Origin: CAXMQZ01 sp963707075
GTDB lineage: Bacteria > Acidobacteriota > Thermoanaerobaculia > Multivoradales > JAHEKO01
DNA: 64,000 nt
Direction of reading: 5' to 3'
Assembly: GCA_963707075.1 (NCBI GenBank)
Contig: CAVPOX010000002.1
Location: 1,904,712-1,968,711 of the forward strand
In this document: in pieces, positions 41,539 to 50,329 of the stretch
How positions within the stretch are numbered: the first letter of the stretch is position 1
Layout: each line of letters starts with the position of its first letter
Translations under genes and position numbers: made by a program
The notes under the pieces: model-generated
The model's input: the letters and a program-made list of their open reading frames with translations, nothing else
What the model was told of the DNA's origin: nothing
Databases searched by the model: none

Positions 41539-43290
41539 CTAGGTGGTCTCGGCTGGCGCCGCACTCTCGCCGCGATCCGGTTCGGTGGAATCAGTCGGAA
41601 TCAGATGCACGTCCCGCTGCGGGTACGGGATGGAGATGCCCTCCTCGTCGAAGCGGATCTTGACCGCGCGGGTGATGTCCCAGTGCACGTCCCAGTAGTC
41701 GTCGGTCCTGGCCCACGGTCGCACGACGAAGTCCACTGACGAGTCGTTCAGGGTGTGGAGCTTGATCACGGGTTCCGGGTCGTCGAGGACCTTGCTGTTG
41801 GCGGCGACGATCTCCTGGAGGACTCTTTCGGCCTTGGCGATGTCGTCCTCGTAGGAGATGCCGAACACCAGGTCTACGCGTCGCTGTGGCTGGGCGGTCA
41901 CGTTGCGAATGACGTCGCCCCAGATCTTGCTGTTGGGAACGATCAGGGTCTGGTGATCGGGTGTCAGAATCCGTGTCGAAACGAGGTTCATGTCTCTTAC
42001 TTTGCCCATGATGCCGGCTGCTTCGACGAAGTCGCCGACATCGTAGGGTTGATAGAAGAGGATCATTGTTCCCGCAGCGAAGTTTGACAGGGTGTCCTGA
42101 AGAGCGAACCCGACGATGAACCCGGCGATTCCGAGACCGGCGAGTACCGGGCCGAGATTGATGCCCAGCTGGGAGAGGACCATGATCAACCCGGCGACCA
42201 GCACGAGCCTGCCGGTCCAGGTGATGATCATCTCCTTCAGAAGCTCCGAGGGCGCCAGTTTGGATCGATTGAGAACCTTGCTCACGAAGCGGCGCGCCAG
42301 GCGGGCGAGAAGCCAGAATGCCAAGAGAATCCCGGTGATGATCAGCAGGCGAATCAGGATCCGTGGCCCGTTGTCGAACAGGTAGCTCCTGGCCTTCGTG
42401 AGCTCATGCTTGGCGAGGCCGCCCGCGACCTCGACGCCGACTGCCTCCGGAGTGATCTCGCCAGTCGTTTCGAGGGTCCGGACCTCGAGCTCGTCATAGT
42501 CCATGCCGAGCGTCTTCATCATGTGAATCGTCGCTTGCAGAGCGGCCTTGTTGGAGTCGTAGCGCTCCTCTGTGGCGAACAGCTTGGCCTGGACCTCGGT
42601 GTTGTCGGGCGCGCGCTTTGACATCTGCTGGAGCTGATCGAGTTGTTTCTTGGTCAGCTCCAGAATACCGAGGAGGTTTTGACCGCGATCACTGAGTTGT
42701 TGTTGCAGGAACTCCACTTCGTCTGCCGCGGGCATGCCCGTGGACATCATCTTCTCGCTCAGCTTGATCAGGTCGAGAAACAGACCGTCGAGCCGGTTGG
42801 TCCCCACGGCCATCTGGTGCTCGAAGACCTCGAGCTCGTCACCGGAGACCGCGTCTCGCTGAGCAGCCAGCAGTTCGAGCGCGTTCTCGAAGCGCGTGAT
42901 GTGCGTTCGAAGACGGCGAGACGAACGTCTCAGAAGTTGCTCGGCCTGCAGCTCGAGCTGGTCCACATCTTTGCCATTCTTCTTGCTGTCCGAGATCACC
43001 TTCAACAGTTGGTCGAGGTTTGCAAACTGCTGCTCGGCGAGCTCGTCGAACCGGTTGCGCAGGAGGGTCAGGTCTTCGCCCTCTGCGCTAGCCATGTCTT
43101 GGATGATGCCGCTGAGCTCGATGTCCGTCTTCTGGGCGCTGTCGAGAAGCTGTTCGGCGTCGACAGCAGCAGCCTGGGCAGCGTCAGTCGCTGGATCGGA
43201 ATTCTCTGCCGCGGGTGCCTGGGCCAATGCCGGCAAGGCGAGAAGCGGCAGGATGAGCCATGGGAATCGAGATAGAGGCTTGATAGTCAT
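41539..43290 (-). CDS. Mechanosensitive channel of the MscS family with long exported N-terminal domain
   Basis: 583 residues from ATG 43290, with GGAG upstream and a signal peptide (WLILPLLALPALAQA). Residues about 25-330 form a charged, mostly helical periplasmic domain, like the MscK/YbdG-type large MscS proteins. After several membrane helices the MscS core appears: GPVLAGLGIAGFIVGFALQDTLSNFAAGTMIL (pore helix), FVEAAGIMGKVRDMNLVSTRI, and the cytoplasmic beta and alpha domains. It should open under hypo-osmotic stress and release solutes. Divergent from the crystallin gene. Confidence 0.92.
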   Translation of the reverse strand: MTIKPLSRFPWLILPLLALPALAQAPAAENSDPATDAAQAAAVDAEQLLDSAQKTDIELSGIIQDMASAEGEDLTLLRNRFDELAEQQFANLDQLLKVISDSKKNGKDVDQLELQAEQLLRRSSRRLRTHITRFENALELLAAQRDAVSGDELEVFEHQMAVGTNRLDGLFLDLIKLSEKMMSTGMPAADEVEFLQQQLSDRGQNLLGILELTKKQLDQLQQMSKRAPDNTEVQAKLFATEERYDSNKAALQATIHMMKTLGMDYDELEVRTLETTGEITPEAVGVEVAGGLAKHELTKARSYLFDNGPRILIRLLIITGILLAFWLLARLARRFVSKVLNRSKLAPSELLKEMIITWTGRLVLVAGLIMVLSQLGINLGPVLAGLGIAGFIVGFALQDTLSNFAAGTMILFYQPYDVGDFVEAAGIMGKVRDMNLVSTRILTPDHQTLIVPNSKIWGDVIRNVTAQPQRRVDLVFGISYEDDIAKAERVLQEIVAANSKVLDDPEPVIKLHTLNDSSVDFVVRPWARTDDYWDVHWDITRAVKIRFDEEGISIPYPQRDVHLIPTDSTEPDRGESAAPAETT

Positions 43291-43403
43291 GAAGGCGCTC
43301 CACATTGGAATCAGAAGGGTTTCCTTACAGGTCGAACGACCGGCACGAAGGCGATAGACTACCAACGAACGCTCAGCGAAGATATGCGACAGATCGAGAA
43401 GGG

Positions 43404-44831
43404 ATGAAGGCGATGGAAAAGGTATCAAGATTTCGCCTGCTGGCCACGAGTTTGACCGTGAGATGGGCGGTGTTCGCCCTTTGCCTGGTCGGTGGACCCC
43501 TGGCGGTGATGGCGCAACAGAGGACGCCCGCCGATCCCAAGGCCGATGCGACCGTGGCCTGCCGCGATGAGGTGCGTTCGCGAGTGCATCAGAGTCACCC
43601 TCAAGAGAAGGATTTCCAGATTCATCGAGGCCGCATGGAACAGTGGCAACAAAGCAAGAACGAGATCGGTTTCAGCGGTGAGGGTCGGGTCCAGGTGCGC
43701 TCGGGAGAGTGGAGGGAATTCAGTTTTACCTGCACCTACAACACTCGCCATTCACAAGTCACAGCAGCCGATGTGCAAATGGATAGTGGTGGCATGAGCG
43801 GCTCGAGCAGTGGCTCAGGAGGCAGTTACTCGCCCGGGGAGAGCAGCGGAGGCATGGTCTCGAGCCCTGGCTCGCAGGCGATTTCTGGCACCTCGGTACC
43901 AGACCACGGAGTCACGCTCTACCGGGATCTCAACTTCCTGGGTTTGGGGCAGACTTTCGATAGCGACGTCGCGGATCTGCGCGGCTCGCGAGTGGGCGAC
44001 GACCAGGCCACGAGCATACGTGTGCATGGCGGTTGTCGGGCGCGACTGCATCGCGACCCCCACTTTCGTGGCGGCTATCTCGAAGTGAGTTCGGACATCG
44101 GTGATCTGCGAAGCACCCAGACTGGTGATGATTCGGCCTCTTCGATCGAAGTGCGGTGCAACGGTCGCAGTGACTGGAGTGAGCAGGGAGGGGGCGCGAC
44201 GGGGGGGAGCTGGAATGAAGGATCGGAGAACTCGTGGGGCGGTAGCGGTGGCTCGGTGCCCTACGGACTGACGCTGTATCGAGATCCTGACTATGCAGGC
44301 GTGAGTGAGACCTTCACCCGCGATTCGGAAGATCTTTGGGACTCGCGGATCGGTAATGACGAAGCCACGTCGGCGCGGGTCAGCCGAGGCTGCAGAGCAC
44401 GGCTTTATCGGGATGGTAGCTACCGAGGCGACTATGTCGAGATCGACTCCGATGTTCCAGACTTGCGAAACTCACCCGTGGGTGATGACTCGATATCGTC
44501 CATTCAGGTTCGCTGCGAGCAAAGTTCATGGAGCAATGAATGGAGCGGAGGAACGGGTTCGAACGCGTACGGTGTGACATTGCATCGGGATCCTCAGTTC
44601 AAGGGCACCAGTGAGACGTTCGATGAGGACGTGCGTGATCTGCGCTACTCGCGTATCGGGAATGATCAGGCCACGTCCGTGAGTATCAGTCGCGGGTGCC
44701 GGGCGCGTCTCTATCGGGACCCCGATTTCAAAGGTTCCTACACAGAGATCGACCGCGATGTCGCCGACCTGCGAGGTTCGCAGGTCGGCGATGATGCGAT
44801 CAGCTCACTGGAGATTCGATGTGATCGCTGA
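43404..44831 (+). CDS. Secreted protein with three beta/gamma-crystallin domains (six Ca2+ motifs)
   Basis: 475 residues from ATG 43404 (ATG 43413 possible). Signal peptide to about residue 35, a small N-terminal domain with a CRDEVRSRVHQ segment and SFTCTYN, a Ser/Gly-rich linker, then three similar domains at about 170-252, 288-372 and 390-475. Each starts like GVTLYRDLNF and has two Greek-key halves. Each half ends in the (D/N)D-x-x-(S/T)S calcium motif: DDQATS, DDSASS, NDEATS, DDSISS, NDQATS, DDAISS. All six motifs are intact. Bacterial members bind Ca2+ and help stability or surface attachment. Linkers between domains are also Gly/Ser-rich. Confidence 0.87.
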   Translation: MKAMEKVSRFRLLATSLTVRWAVFALCLVGGPLAVMAQQRTPADPKADATVACRDEVRSRVHQSHPQEKDFQIHRGRMEQWQQSKNEIGFSGEGRVQVRSGEWREFSFTCTYNTRHSQVTAADVQMDSGGMSGSSSGSGGSYSPGESSGGMVSSPGSQAISGTSVPDHGVTLYRDLNFLGLGQTFDSDVADLRGSRVGDDQATSIRVHGGCRARLHRDPHFRGGYLEVSSDIGDLRSTQTGDDSASSIEVRCNGRSDWSEQGGGATGGSWNEGSENSWGGSGGSVPYGLTLYRDPDYAGVSETFTRDSEDLWDSRIGNDEATSARVSRGCRARLYRDGSYRGDYVEIDSDVPDLRNSPVGDDSISSIQVRCEQSSWSNEWSGGTGSNAYGVTLHRDPQFKGTSETFDEDVRDLRYSRIGNDQATSVSISRGCRARLYRDPDFKGSYTEIDRDVADLRGSQVGDDAISSLEIRCDR

Positions 44832-44842
44832 GCAGCCGATGA

Positions 44843-45859
44843 CTACTCGGCCTGCTCCTCCTGATGCGTGGCCATGATGACGAAGTCGCTCTCCGACCTG
44901 GTCTCGGGAGTGGCAGCGCGATTGGTGATCACCAGGGTCGTGCCGGGCTCCAGCAGGTCGTAGACCTTCTCGACAAACAGGGGAGGCAGATGCACCTGGT
45001 TGGCGAGAAACGAGCTGTCCTCGATCAGTGAGCTTTCGGTCGATTCGTTGGAGACGTGCATCCACCGGTGCATCTTGCGGCCGGGCACCAACGGACTTTC
45101 CTCGTCGGAGTATCCGTCGAGTACCGCATGGATACCCCCGGGTAGCGTGTTCTCCGAACCGAGAAAGTGGACCTCCGCGAAGCCGATTTCCACACCGTTG
45201 CGGTAGACGTAGAGCTTGGCGTCCTCGGTGCTCAACAGCAGGCTGACCGGGCCGTCGGGCGACCGCTCCGGCTCCCATTCGAAGCCGACCACGTCGGCCA
45301 GGGGTCCTTCGGCTCGCTTCCTGTGGAGATCGGGTGAGAGCAGCACCGCCGGGTGAGCCGCCTCGGCCGGTCCGGAATGCTCATCGGCGATCACCACGGT
45401 GGCTCCGAGCTCCTCGATCTGGAAGAGCAGGCGTGAGAACTCGAGCGGCAGATGGATGCAGCCGTGCGAGGACGGATAGCCCGGCAGGCCACCGGCGTGC
45501 AGACAGATACCGCTCCAGGTCAGACGCTCGGTATAGGGCATTTTGGCGTTGTAGAGACTCGAAACGTGGTCTTTGTCCTTCTGCAGGATGGTAAACACCC
45601 CGGTTGGGGTCTCGTGACCTTTCTTGCCGGTACTGACGTGCGTGTAGCCGATGAGTATGCCGTTCCGATAGACGAACGCCTGTTGCTTGTTGAGACTGAC
45701 CAGGACCACCACCGGGCCCGCCGGGGAAGCTTCCGGGTTCCAGACGAATTCTCCTTCCGCCAGATCGTCGACCGGTATGTCCGGGGAAACCTGTTGCGCC
45801 AATAGTGGCGCTCCGATGATGGAAAAGCTGCACAGGAGTGCGATGGAAAGAGCTCTCAT
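44843..45859 (-). CDS. L,D-transpeptidase with a second, inactive-looking domain
   Basis: 338 residues with signal peptide. The first YkuD domain (residues about 40-160) has His121 and the catalytic Cys134 in SSHGCIHLP, so it can form 3-3 peptidoglycan cross-links or attach proteins to peptidoglycan. The second half (about 190-315) repeats the same strand order (FEWEPERSPDGPVSLLLS, LYVYRNGVEIGF, GGIHAVLDGYSD) but has NQVHLP at 287-292 where Cys134's motif should be. It therefore lacks the catalytic cysteine and may be a structural or regulatory copy. It overlaps the upstream transpeptidase gene by 4 bases (ATGA), so the two are coupled. Confidence 0.88.
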   Translation of the reverse strand: MRALSIALLCSFSIIGAPLLAQQVSPDIPVDDLAEGEFVWNPEASPAGPVVVLVSLNKQQAFVYRNGILIGYTHVSTGKKGHETPTGVFTILQKDKDHVSSLYNAKMPYTERLTWSGICLHAGGLPGYPSSHGCIHLPLEFSRLLFQIEELGATVVIADEHSGPAEAAHPAVLLSPDLHRKRAEGPLADVVGFEWEPERSPDGPVSLLLSTEDAKLYVYRNGVEIGFAEVHFLGSENTLPGGIHAVLDGYSDEESPLVPGRKMHRWMHVSNESTESSLIEDSSFLANQVHLPPLFVEKVYDLLEPGTTLVITNRAATPETRSESDFVIMATHQEEQAE

Positions 45860-46623
45860 GTCATGAATCCTATTCGTGGGTGAGATCTGTCAGTGGATTC
45901 TGTCGAACCCGGGCTTGCAGGAGAATCCGCGGCGGTCCAGGTTGGTGCCGCAGGGGCGGTATCGCAGCTGTTGAGAAAGTCTGAAGAAGAGAGCCATTCC
46001 TCGTCCGGGTAGTAGACAAAGAGAAGGGAGCCGTCCTTGATGGTGTCGATCAGGGGCTTGGCCACCTCCTTCTTGACAGCAGGGCAGCCCCAGCTGCGGC
46101 CGAGGCGGCCGTGCTCACGCCTGAAAGCCTCGCTGACATACCAGGCGCCGTGCAAAACGATGGTCCGTTCGAGGGCTCGGTGGTTGATTCCCTCTTCCAG
46201 TCCGTGCAGCTTGAGTGAGTAGCCATTGCGACCGAAGTAGGTCTTGTCGGTGAGAAACAGGCCCAGGCTCGATTGTCTGCTGCCCTCGACATTGGAGAAA
46301 CGGGTGGCCATGTTCTCACCGGTGTTGACCCCGTGGGCGACGAGCTCGCGAAAGAGCAACTTGCGCTTTTCGAGATCGAAAACCCATAGACGTGGCTCGG
46401 TCGAGGGTAGGGAATAGTCGATCACCGAGAGGATCTCGCGCTTGACGTCCGTCTGGCGCTGAGCGCACGCGGTGGCGGAGAGAGCTGCCTCCAGAACCTC
46501 GGGGTTGAGCCGTGGTGCCTCCGCTCGAAAGCGTTCGAGTGTGCCGGGTGAGGGTTCGACCCAGGCTGAAGCCACGCCGGCTAGGGCGAGCATACCGATC
46601 AGGGCTGTGATTGTTCTCGGCAT
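45856..46623 (-). CDS. Murein L,D-transpeptidase (YkuD_2 type)
   Basis: 255 residues from ATG 46623 with a signal peptide (MLALAGVASAW); ATG 46665 and 46734 are also in frame. The catalytic segment is IVLHGAWYVSEAFR...GRLGRSWGCPAVKK, with the His and Cys of the YkuD_2 family, and VIDYSLPSTEPRLWVFDL opens the domain. C-terminus is Ser/Pro/Thr-rich and disordered. It would act in the periplasm on peptidoglycan. Its stop overlaps the start of the two-domain transpeptidase, giving a two-gene cell-wall operon. Confidence 0.86.
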   Translation of the reverse strand: MPRTITALIGMLALAGVASAWVEPSPGTLERFRAEAPRLNPEVLEAALSATACAQRQTDVKREILSVIDYSLPSTEPRLWVFDLEKRKLLFRELVAHGVNTGENMATRFSNVEGSRQSSLGLFLTDKTYFGRNGYSLKLHGLEEGINHRALERTIVLHGAWYVSEAFRREHGRLGRSWGCPAVKKEVAKPLIDTIKDGSLLFVYYPDEEWLSSSDFLNSCDTAPAAPTWTAADSPASPGSTESTDRSHPRIGFMT

Positions 46624-46952
46624 GGTGAGGGAGCGCGTAATCTGAGTCACCGGATTCCGTCGCATGGGGCCCAGTCTGGGCCAGGACCGTGAATTTAGCA
46701 TGTTGGACTTTTGAATCAAGGAGACAAAGCTCACTGTCCGGCTCTCCTGCGACCTGCAGACTCTGACATGAGAAGGCCAGAATGGAACTGCGGGGTGCGC
46801 CAGATGTAGGCGATTCTGGCGTGAGTGGCCGCGAAGCAGGCAGCAGCAGTCGATGAGAACCGGGCTAGGTGGCGTGGAGTTGCTGCCCAGCGAGTGAGCT
46901 TTCGACGGGGCCGAGCTGCAGAATCATCCGTAGCTGCGGTTAACATACGCCC
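46624..46952. other. 329-bp divergent intergenic region
   Basis: Lies between the transpeptidase operon and the TonB-like gene, so it probably carries promoters for both. GGCCCA (46668-46673) and TGGGCC (46677-46682) form a perfect 6-bp hairpin next to the transpeptidase start; if translation begins at 46665 or 46734 the first part of this region is coding. No other feature recognised. Confidence 0.5.
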
Positions 46953-47678
46953 ATGCGTCGATACCTGAGGTTTGTATCGCTGGTCCTGGTGGCCCTGTTG
47001 GCTCGCCCGGCTTTGGCCAACCTGCCGCTCGATACCGTCAGGGACCCGAAGGCGCGGGAAACGCTGCGCAAGATCGGTCTGCAGATCATCCTGGGCGACA
47101 CGATGCGCGGCATGGTGAACGCCAACTCGTTCGGCTGGGAGGTCTTTCACAAGGGACACAAGGGTAAGAACCGGGAGCTGGCTTTCTCCATGGCTCTTCA
47201 GGGCCTCGCCGAGCTGCAGCTGGAGATGAACCGTGAAGCACTATGGCATTGGGAGTCTGCCCAGATTCTCCTGCCGGAGCTGCATGCCCAGCTGATGCAC
47301 AGCTACAGCGAGATTGCCAAGATTCTCGACAGTACACCGATGCGCACCCATGACACAGCGGTCGAATGGCTGCGGTCAGAAGGCAAGCTGGCGGAGGGCG
47401 ACAACATCACGCCACCGAGGATCATCGATCGGGTGGCGGCGGTGACACCCAAGCGCAAACCGACAGCATTGGCGGGCGAGAGGGTCTCGGTGACCTTTCT
47501 GGTGGATCCGGATGGCCATGTACAGTCACCGAAGCTGATCGGGGAGGCACCCTCGGATCTGGCGGTGTTTACGGTCATGCAGTCACTGCTGAGCTGGCGC
47601 TATGTCCCGGCCAAGAAAGATGGGGAATTGGCCTGGTCGGTTCAGACCGCCAACTTCAACTTCCAACAGAAGAAGTAA
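46953..47678 (+). CDS. Exported protein with TonB-like C-terminal domain
   Basis: 241 residues. Signal peptide (LVLVALLARPALA), a middle helical region of about 120 residues that could include TPR-like helices (ALQGLAELQLEMNREALWHWESAQ), and a C-terminal segment of 80 residues with VTFLVDPDGHVQSPKLIGEAP and LSWRYVPAKKDGELAWSV, the signature of TonB C-terminal-like domains. There is no N-terminal membrane anchor beyond the signal peptide, so it is unlikely to be a true energy transducer. Function unknown. The 160 bp after it hold only a weak 5-bp hairpin. Confidence 0.75.
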   Translation: MRRYLRFVSLVLVALLARPALANLPLDTVRDPKARETLRKIGLQIILGDTMRGMVNANSFGWEVFHKGHKGKNRELAFSMALQGLAELQLEMNREALWHWESAQILLPELHAQLMHSYSEIAKILDSTPMRTHDTAVEWLRSEGKLAEGDNITPPRIIDRVAAVTPKRKPTALAGERVSVTFLVDPDGHVQSPKLIGEAPSDLAVFTVMQSLLSWRYVPAKKDGELAWSVQTANFNFQQKK

Positions 47679-47838
47679 GCGTGTAGGCGCCGAATACCTC
47701 TCTCGGCAGGAGAGCGAGAAGAAGCGTGCTCTGAAGCGACGGCTGTATAGCGGGTTGCCAGCTTTTCGAGGCAGGGTCCGGTATGGTCAGCCTGGCATCC
47801 CTTGATCTGGCCGCTTTGACATAGGATTCGGAAACGAG

Positions 47839-48849
47839 ATGAATGAGCACCGAGTCGTAGTCATTCCGGGCGACGGTATCGGCCCGGAAATCACCCGGGC
47901 AGCCGTGTCGGTTCTCGAGGCGCTCGAATGTGGGCTCGAGTTCGAGAGGGCGGTAGCGGGTCTCGCAGCGCAGGAAGCTGGGCAAGGCTTGATGCCAGCG
48001 GAGACGGTCGATCTCATTGCCGAGCTCGGAGTGGCGTTGAAGGGGCCGTTGACCACCCCGATCGGGCGCGGTTTCACTTCGCTGAATGTCGACCTACGTC
48101 GCCGCTTCGATCTCTATGCCAACCTGCGCCCGGCACAGTCCTACCCCGGGACCTCTTCCTGCTTCAAGAATGTGGACATTCTGACGGTGCGTGAGAACAC
48201 CGAGGGTCTCTATGCGGGCGTCGGTGACAGGCTGATGGAGAATGGCGAGCGCGCCGAGTCGATTGCCGTGATCACCAGGAAAGGGTCGAATCGGGTACTC
48301 CGATTCGCCTACGAGCTCGCCCGTCGCAGAAAGCGGCACCGAGTGGCGGTGGTTCACAAGGCCAATATCCTCAAGGCCACCTCTGGTCTCTTTCTGGATT
48401 GTTCGCGCGAGATCCGAAAAGACTACCCGGAGATCGAGACCCGCGAGCTCATCGTCGACAACGCCTGTATGCAGCTGGTTCTCGACCCCAATCAATTCGA
48501 CATCATCGTTACCACCAACCTTTTCGGCGACATTATCTCGGACATCTGCGCCGGGCTGATCGGAGGATTGGGAATGGCTCCGGGGGCCAATATCGGTGAC
48601 GAGGCGGCGATATTCGAAGCGGTTCATGGTTCGGCACCGGACATCGCCGGGCAGGGCATCGCCAATCCCTCAGCCTTGATCCTGGCTGCTGCCATGATGC
48701 TGGAGCACCTGCACCTCGAAGACGAGGCACTGCGGGTCCGTACGGCGATCCGAGGTGCGATCGAGGCGCACGACAGGTGTACTCCCGATCTCGGGGGTGA
48801 TGCCAGCACCCAGGAGTTCGCACAAGCGATCATCGACCGACTTAGCTGA
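47839..48849 (+). CDS. NAD-dependent isocitrate/isopropylmalate dehydrogenase family (isocitrate type)
   Basis: 336 residues. Oxidatively decarboxylates a 2-hydroxy-3-carboxy acid; VVVIPGDGIGPEI, GRGFTSLNVDLRRRFDLYANLRP and DNACMQLV are family motifs. The serine in TSLNVDLRR is the isocitrate contact, and the AIFEAVHGSAPDIAGQGIANP segment has Asp-Ile where NADP enzymes have Lys-Tyr, so NAD is the likely cofactor. TCA-cycle isocitrate dehydrogenase is the best guess; homoisocitrate or isopropylmalate are alternatives. nhaA begins 15 bases after its stop, so they may share a transcript. Confidence 0.88.
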   Translation: MNEHRVVVIPGDGIGPEITRAAVSVLEALECGLEFERAVAGLAAQEAGQGLMPAETVDLIAELGVALKGPLTTPIGRGFTSLNVDLRRRFDLYANLRPAQSYPGTSSCFKNVDILTVRENTEGLYAGVGDRLMENGERAESIAVITRKGSNRVLRFAYELARRRKRHRVAVVHKANILKATSGLFLDCSREIRKDYPEIETRELIVDNACMQLVLDPNQFDIIVTTNLFGDIISDICAGLIGGLGMAPGANIGDEAAIFEAVHGSAPDIAGQGIANPSALILAAAMMLEHLHLEDEALRVRTAIRGAIEAHDRCTPDLGGDASTQEFAQAIIDRLS

Positions 48850-48864
48850 CGTGGAGTCGTATCC

Positions 48865-50181
48865 ATGAGTCACCCATCTGGTAGCCAGAACGACAGCATT
48901 TTTCAGCGTTTTCTTCACTGGGAGGCGGCGGGGAGCATCGTGCTGTTGGCCTGCGCCATCCTGGCGCTGGTGTGGGCCAACTCGCCCTGGAGCGAGGTCT
49001 ATGAGGAGATAACTCACACCTATCTCGGAGTCTCTCTGGGAGAGCACTCCTTCAAGCTGTCGCTGAAGCACTGGGTGAACGACCTGTTGATGGTCGTGTT
49101 CTTTTTCGTGGTCGGCCTGGAGATCAAGCGCGAGCTGGTGCTCGGCCAGCTCTCTTCTTTCAGCAAGGCCATTTTGCCTGTCATGGCGGCGGTCGGGGGC
49201 ATGTTGATTCCTGCGGGCTTGTACCTGATCTTCAATGCCGGGGGACCGGGTCAGAATGGGTGGGGAATCCCGATGGCGACCGATATTGCCTTTGCCCTGG
49301 GTATCCTGGCGCTTTTCGGGACCCGGGCACCCCTGGGACTGAAGGTGTTCTTGACGGCATTGGCCATCGCGGATGATCTTGGAGCGGTTCTGGTCATTGC
49401 CTTCTTCTACACCGAGGAGGTTCGGCTGCTGCCGCTGGTGGTAGCGGCCGGGGGGCTGGTCGCACTGTCTCTGGCCGCACAGGCGAGGGTGCGGAGAGTC
49501 GGCTTGTACGTGACCCTGATTCTGATCGTCTGGCTGGGAGTCTTCGTATCCGGGGTGCATGCCACCATCGCCGGAATCTTGTTGGCATTGGTCATACCGG
49601 TGCGAGCGCGTATCGACCCGACAGAATTCTTCGAGACGGCAAGCCGAAGCATGGCGACGCTAAGAGCCTCTGAAGTCACGCAAGACAGCATGGTCGATGA
49701 TGACGAGCAATTCACTGCCCTGGCCGACCTGAGCGCCGCAGCATCCGATATGACACCTCCAGGTCTCGTGCTGGAGCGTTACCTGCATATCGGCCAGGCA
49801 TTCATCGTCCTGCCGCTCTTCGCCTTCTTCAATGCCGGGGTGAAGATAGGCGGCGACTTCTTCGACATTCTCTCAAGCCCGGTGAGTCTGGGTGTCATTC
49901 TGGGTCTCGTCGTGGGCAAACAGATCGGCGTCTTGTTCTTCAGCTGGCTAACTGTCAAGAGCGGCAAGGCAGAGCTTCCCGCGGGAGTCAGCTGGGCGCA
50001 GATGTGGGGAGTCAGCTGTCTTGCCGGGATCGGCTTCACCATGTCGATCTTCGTCGACGAGCTCGCGTTCAAGGATCAGGCGATCATCGACGAGGCGAAG
50101 GTGGGTGTTCTCGCGGCCTCCCTGCTCGCCGGAATCCTGGGGTACCTTGTCCTCAAGATGGTCCTGCCCAAGCAAACCTAG
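48865..50181 (+). CDS. nhaA: Na+/H+ antiporter NhaA
   Basis: 438 residues, about 12 membrane helices. The conserved helix IPMATDIAFALGILALFG and the ion site FLTALAIADDLGAVLVIAFFY, with its two adjacent aspartates, are intact. It exports Na+ (or Li+) for protons and controls internal pH. An insertion of about 50 residues (TEFFETASRSMATLRASEV through SAAASDM), acidic and hydrophilic, sits in the middle of the chain, in a loop where many NhaA proteins are shorter. GGAG is upstream of the ATG. The stop codon is followed directly by a GTGACAGGATAC repeat pair. Confidence 0.95.
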   Translation: MSHPSGSQNDSIFQRFLHWEAAGSIVLLACAILALVWANSPWSEVYEEITHTYLGVSLGEHSFKLSLKHWVNDLLMVVFFFVVGLEIKRELVLGQLSSFSKAILPVMAAVGGMLIPAGLYLIFNAGGPGQNGWGIPMATDIAFALGILALFGTRAPLGLKVFLTALAIADDLGAVLVIAFFYTEEVRLLPLVVAAGGLVALSLAAQARVRRVGLYVTLILIVWLGVFVSGVHATIAGILLALVIPVRARIDPTEFFETASRSMATLRASEVTQDSMVDDDEQFTALADLSAAASDMTPPGLVLERYLHIGQAFIVLPLFAFFNAGVKIGGDFFDILSSPVSLGVILGLVVGKQIGVLFFSWLTVKSGKAELPAGVSWAQMWGVSCLAGIGFTMSIFVDELAFKDQAIIDEAKVGVLAASLLAGILGYLVLKMVLPKQT

Positions 50182-50310
50182 GGTGACAGGATACGGGGTT
50201 CACTTTTCTGAATCCGGGTGGCGATTTCCCCTCACTGTGTGTTCGCGGTCGCCTGCGGTCGATGACCGGTTTCAGCGATTCATGGAATTGAACCCTGTAT
50301 CCTGTCACCC
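50182..50310. repeat. GTGACAGGATAC wide inverted pair between nhaA and the Na/Pi gene
   Basis: Cores at 50183-50194 (forward) and 50297-50308 (reverse) are the ends of 13- to 14-bp perfect arms. Further inside, GGGTTCA and TGAACCC continue the pairing with small interruptions, giving an imperfect 129-bp inverted repeat. The first core directly follows the nhaA stop and the second lies 21 bases before the Na/Pi start. Confidence 0.85.
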
Positions 50311-50329
50311 ACTCATATAGGAGATGGCG

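Noticed and set aside
44832..44855. Imperfect hairpin at the end of the crystallin gene
   Set aside because: One bulge, no T-tract, and it overlaps the stop of the convergent transpeptidase gene.
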